From Enterobacteriaceae bacterium 4M9 (GTDB lineage: Bacteria > Pseudomonadota > Gammaproteobacteria > Enterobacterales > Enterobacteriaceae): a stretch of DNA of 64,000 nt. The stretch spans positions 3,472,001-3,536,000 of the forward strand of contig JAADJJ010000001.1 in NCBI GenBank assembly GCA_010092695.1, read 5' to 3'. Made by a program: the position numbers and the translations under genes. This document shows positions 62,256-64,000 of the stretch, piece after piece; the stretch's first letter is position 1, and the number at the start of each line of letters is the position of its first letter. The notes below the pieces were generated by a model. It was not told where the DNA came from. It did no database searches and was given only the letters and a program-made list of their open reading frames with translations.

Positions 62256-63920
62256 ATGTGTTCTATTTTTGGCGTGCTGGATATCAAAACCGACGCGGGT
62301 GAACTGCGTAAAAAAGCACTCGAACTGTCTCGCCTGATGCGCCACCGCGGCCCGGACTGGTCCGGCATTTACGCCAGCGACAAGGCCATTCTCGCCCACG
62401 AGCGCCTGTCTATTGTTGATGTCAACGCAGGCGCACAGCCGCTGTATAACGAAAAGAAAACCCACGCGCTGGCAGTTAACGGCGAAATCTATAACCACCA
62501 GGCGCTGCGTGCCGAATACGCTGACCGCTATGCCTTCCAGACCGGCTCCGACTGCGAGGTTATCCTTGCGCTCTACCAGGAGAAAGGGCCGGAGTTTCTC
62601 GATGAACTACAGGGCATGTTCGCCTTCGTACTTTACGACAGCGAAAAGGACGCCTGGCTGATTGGCCGTGACCACATCGGCATTATTCCGCTGTATATGG
62701 GTTACGACGAGCACGGCAATATGTACGTGGCCTCTGAAATGAAAGCGCTCACGCCAGTGTGCCGCAGCATTAAAGAATTCCCGCCAGGAAGCTACCTGTG
62801 GAGCCAGGACGGTGAAATTCGCCGCTACTGGCAGCGCGACTGGTTTGAGTACGACGCGGTTGAGAACAACGAAACCGATAAAAACGCGCTGCGCGTCGCG
62901 CTGGAAGAGGCGGTAAAAAGCCACCTGATGTCAGATGTGCCTTACGGTGTGCTGCTGTCTGGCGGCCTGGATTCGTCGATTATCTCTGCCATTACCAAAA
63001 AGTTCGCCGCACGCCGCGTAGAAGATGACGAGCGCAGCGAGGCCTGGTGGCCGCAACTGCACTCGTTTGCCGTCGGGCTTGAAGGCTCACCGGACCTCAA
63101 AGCCGCTCAGGAAGTGGCAAACCACCTCGGCACAGTGCATCACGAAATTCACTTTACGGTGCAGGAAGGGCTGGATGCGATTCGCGATGTGATTTATCAC
63201 ATCGAAACCTATGACGTAACCACCATCCGCGCATCAACGCCGATGTACCTGATGTCGCGCAAAATTAAAGCGATGGGCATCAAAATGGTGCTCTCCGGTG
63301 AGGGTTCGGATGAAGTCTTCGGCGGCTACCTCTATTTCCATAAAGCCCCGGACGCGAAAGAACTGCATGAAGAAACCGTGCGCAAGCTGCTGGCGCTGCA
63401 TATGTTTGACTGCGCTCGTGCCAACAAAGCCATGTCTGCCTGGGGCGTGGAAGCCCGCGTGCCGTTCCTTGATAAGAAATTCCTCGACGTGGCGATGCGC
63501 ATCAACCCGCGCGACAAAATGTGCGGCAACGGCAAGATGGAAAAGCACGTTCTGCGCGAATGCTTTGAATCTTACCTGCCCGCGAGCGTTGCCTGGCGCC
63601 AGAAAGAGCAGTTCTCTGACGGCGTAGGCTACAGCTGGATTGATACGCTCAAAGAAGTGGCGGCCCAGCAGGTCAGCGACCAGCAGCTTGAAACCGCGCA
63701 TTTTCGCTTCCCGTACAACACGCCTGGCTCCAAAGAAGGCTACCTGTATCGCGAAATTTTTGAGGAGTTGTTCCCGGTCCCGAGTGCCGCCGAGTGCGTG
63801 CCGGGTGGCCCGTCGGTTGCCTGTTCGTCTGCTAAAGCGATTGAATGGGATGAATCCTTCAAAAACATGAACGATCCGTCAGGCCGCGCGGTAGGCGTTC
63901 ACCAGGATGCTTATCAGTAA
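62256..63920 (+). CDS. asnB: Glutamine-hydrolysing asparagine synthetase B
   Basis: 554 residues, equal to E. coli AsnB. The N-terminal class II glutaminase has Cys as the nucleophile after Met removal (MCSIFGVLDI), with LMRHRGPDWSG and VNGEIYNH. The synthetase domain has the PP-loop LLSGGLDSSIISAI (near 231-243) and MVLSGEGSDEVFGGYLYFHKAP. It makes asparagine from aspartate, glutamine and ATP. AACGGAG lies 9 nt before the ATG. Confidence 0.97.
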   Translation: MCSIFGVLDIKTDAGELRKKALELSRLMRHRGPDWSGIYASDKAILAHERLSIVDVNAGAQPLYNEKKTHALAVNGEIYNHQALRAEYADRYAFQTGSDCEVILALYQEKGPEFLDELQGMFAFVLYDSEKDAWLIGRDHIGIIPLYMGYDEHGNMYVASEMKALTPVCRSIKEFPPGSYLWSQDGEIRRYWQRDWFEYDAVENNETDKNALRVALEEAVKSHLMSDVPYGVLLSGGLDSSIISAITKKFAARRVEDDERSEAWWPQLHSFAVGLEGSPDLKAAQEVANHLGTVHHEIHFTVQEGLDAIRDVIYHIETYDVTTIRASTPMYLMSRKIKAMGIKMVLSGEGSDEVFGGYLYFHKAPDAKELHEETVRKLLALHMFDCARANKAMSAWGVEARVPFLDKKFLDVAMRINPRDKMCGNGKMEKHVLRECFESYLPASVAWRQKEQFSDGVGYSWIDTLKEVAAQQVSDQQLETAHFRFPYNTPGSKEGYLYREIFEELFPVPSAAECVPGGPSVACSSAKAIEWDESFKNMNDPSGRAVGVHQDAYQ

Positions 63921-63940
63921 GTCTCAACAGACGTCAAACG

Positions 63941-63967
63941 AACGGGTCAGCGATGGCCCGTTTTTTA
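63941..63967 (+). terminator. asnB terminator
   Basis: ACGGG pairs with CCCGT around a 10-nt loop, followed by six Ts, about 20 bp after the asnB stop. The last 30 bases of the window hold nothing recognised. Confidence 0.8.
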
Positions 63968-64000
63968 TTTGCCGCGGCCAGGTAAGCCCCTGGCGCAAAG

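Noticed and set aside
1..64000. CRISPR arrays, insertion sequences, integrases or prophage genes
   Set aside because: No regularly spaced repeats, transposase or integrase-like proteins were seen on either strand.

Overview
The window is chromosomal DNA of a member of the Enterobacteriaceae (Gammaproteobacteria). Nearly every gene has an E. coli-like orthologue in the familiar order aroG - tol/pal - cyd - suc - sdh - gltA - nei - phrB - kdp - pgm/seqA - fldA/fur - chi - glnS - nag - asnB. It is not E. coli K-12: as I remember that genome, the fimbrial and abrB genes between gltA and nei, the mng genes between suc and cyd, and pxpA are present there and absent here. A secreted chitobiase is joined to chiPQ, and YbgA carries an extra N-terminal domain. 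A genus such as Cronobacter, Franconibacter, Siccibacter, Kosakonia or Enterobacter would fit, but I cannot fix it from the sequence.

Layout. 1-4.8 kb: aroG with a perfect TyrR box, ybgS, the zinc exporter zitB, and the NAD-supply pair nadA-pnuC behind a NadR-like box. 4.8-6.1 kb: a GC-rich non-coding tail with 158-bp repeats, then five tRNA genes (four identical Lys, one Val) with their own promoter. 6.2-11.8 kb: the ybgC-tolQRAB-pal-cpoB envelope operon. 11.9-15.1 kb: cydABX-ybgE (cytochrome bd-I) behind a perfect FNR site. 15.7-25.6 kb: sdhCDAB-sucABCD, that is succinate dehydrogenase, 2-oxoglutarate dehydrogenase E1/E2 and succinyl-CoA synthetase. 26.2-27.5 kb: divergent gltA. Together these encode much of the TCA cycle plus a microaerobic terminal oxidase.

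27.5-29.0 kb is an AT-rich gap holding one small gene for a Cys-rich peptide with a double-glycine motif and a good sigma-70 promoter. This is the most novel-looking item. 29.0-34.6 kb: nei, pxpC, pxpB, ybgI, phrB and ybgA (DNA repair and 5-oxoproline genes, lacking pxpA). 34.7-43 kb: ybfA and the divergent kdpFABCDE potassium system. 43.2-48.2 kb: pgm-seqA, ybfF, ybfE, fldA, fur. 48.3-53.3 kb: an unknown 92-residue gene and the chiP-chiQ-chb chitooligosaccharide operon. 53.8-55.4 kb: glnS. 55.6-62.0 kb: nagE and divergent nagBACD with two NagC-like boxes 94 bp apart and a CRP site. 62.3-63.9 kb: asnB.

The chi and nag genes form one logical route: uptake of chitooligosaccharides, cleavage to GlcNAc, phosphotransferase import, then deacetylation and deamination to fructose-6-phosphate, with NagC sensing GlcNAc-6-phosphate. 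I see no insertion sequence, prophage or CRISPR array.
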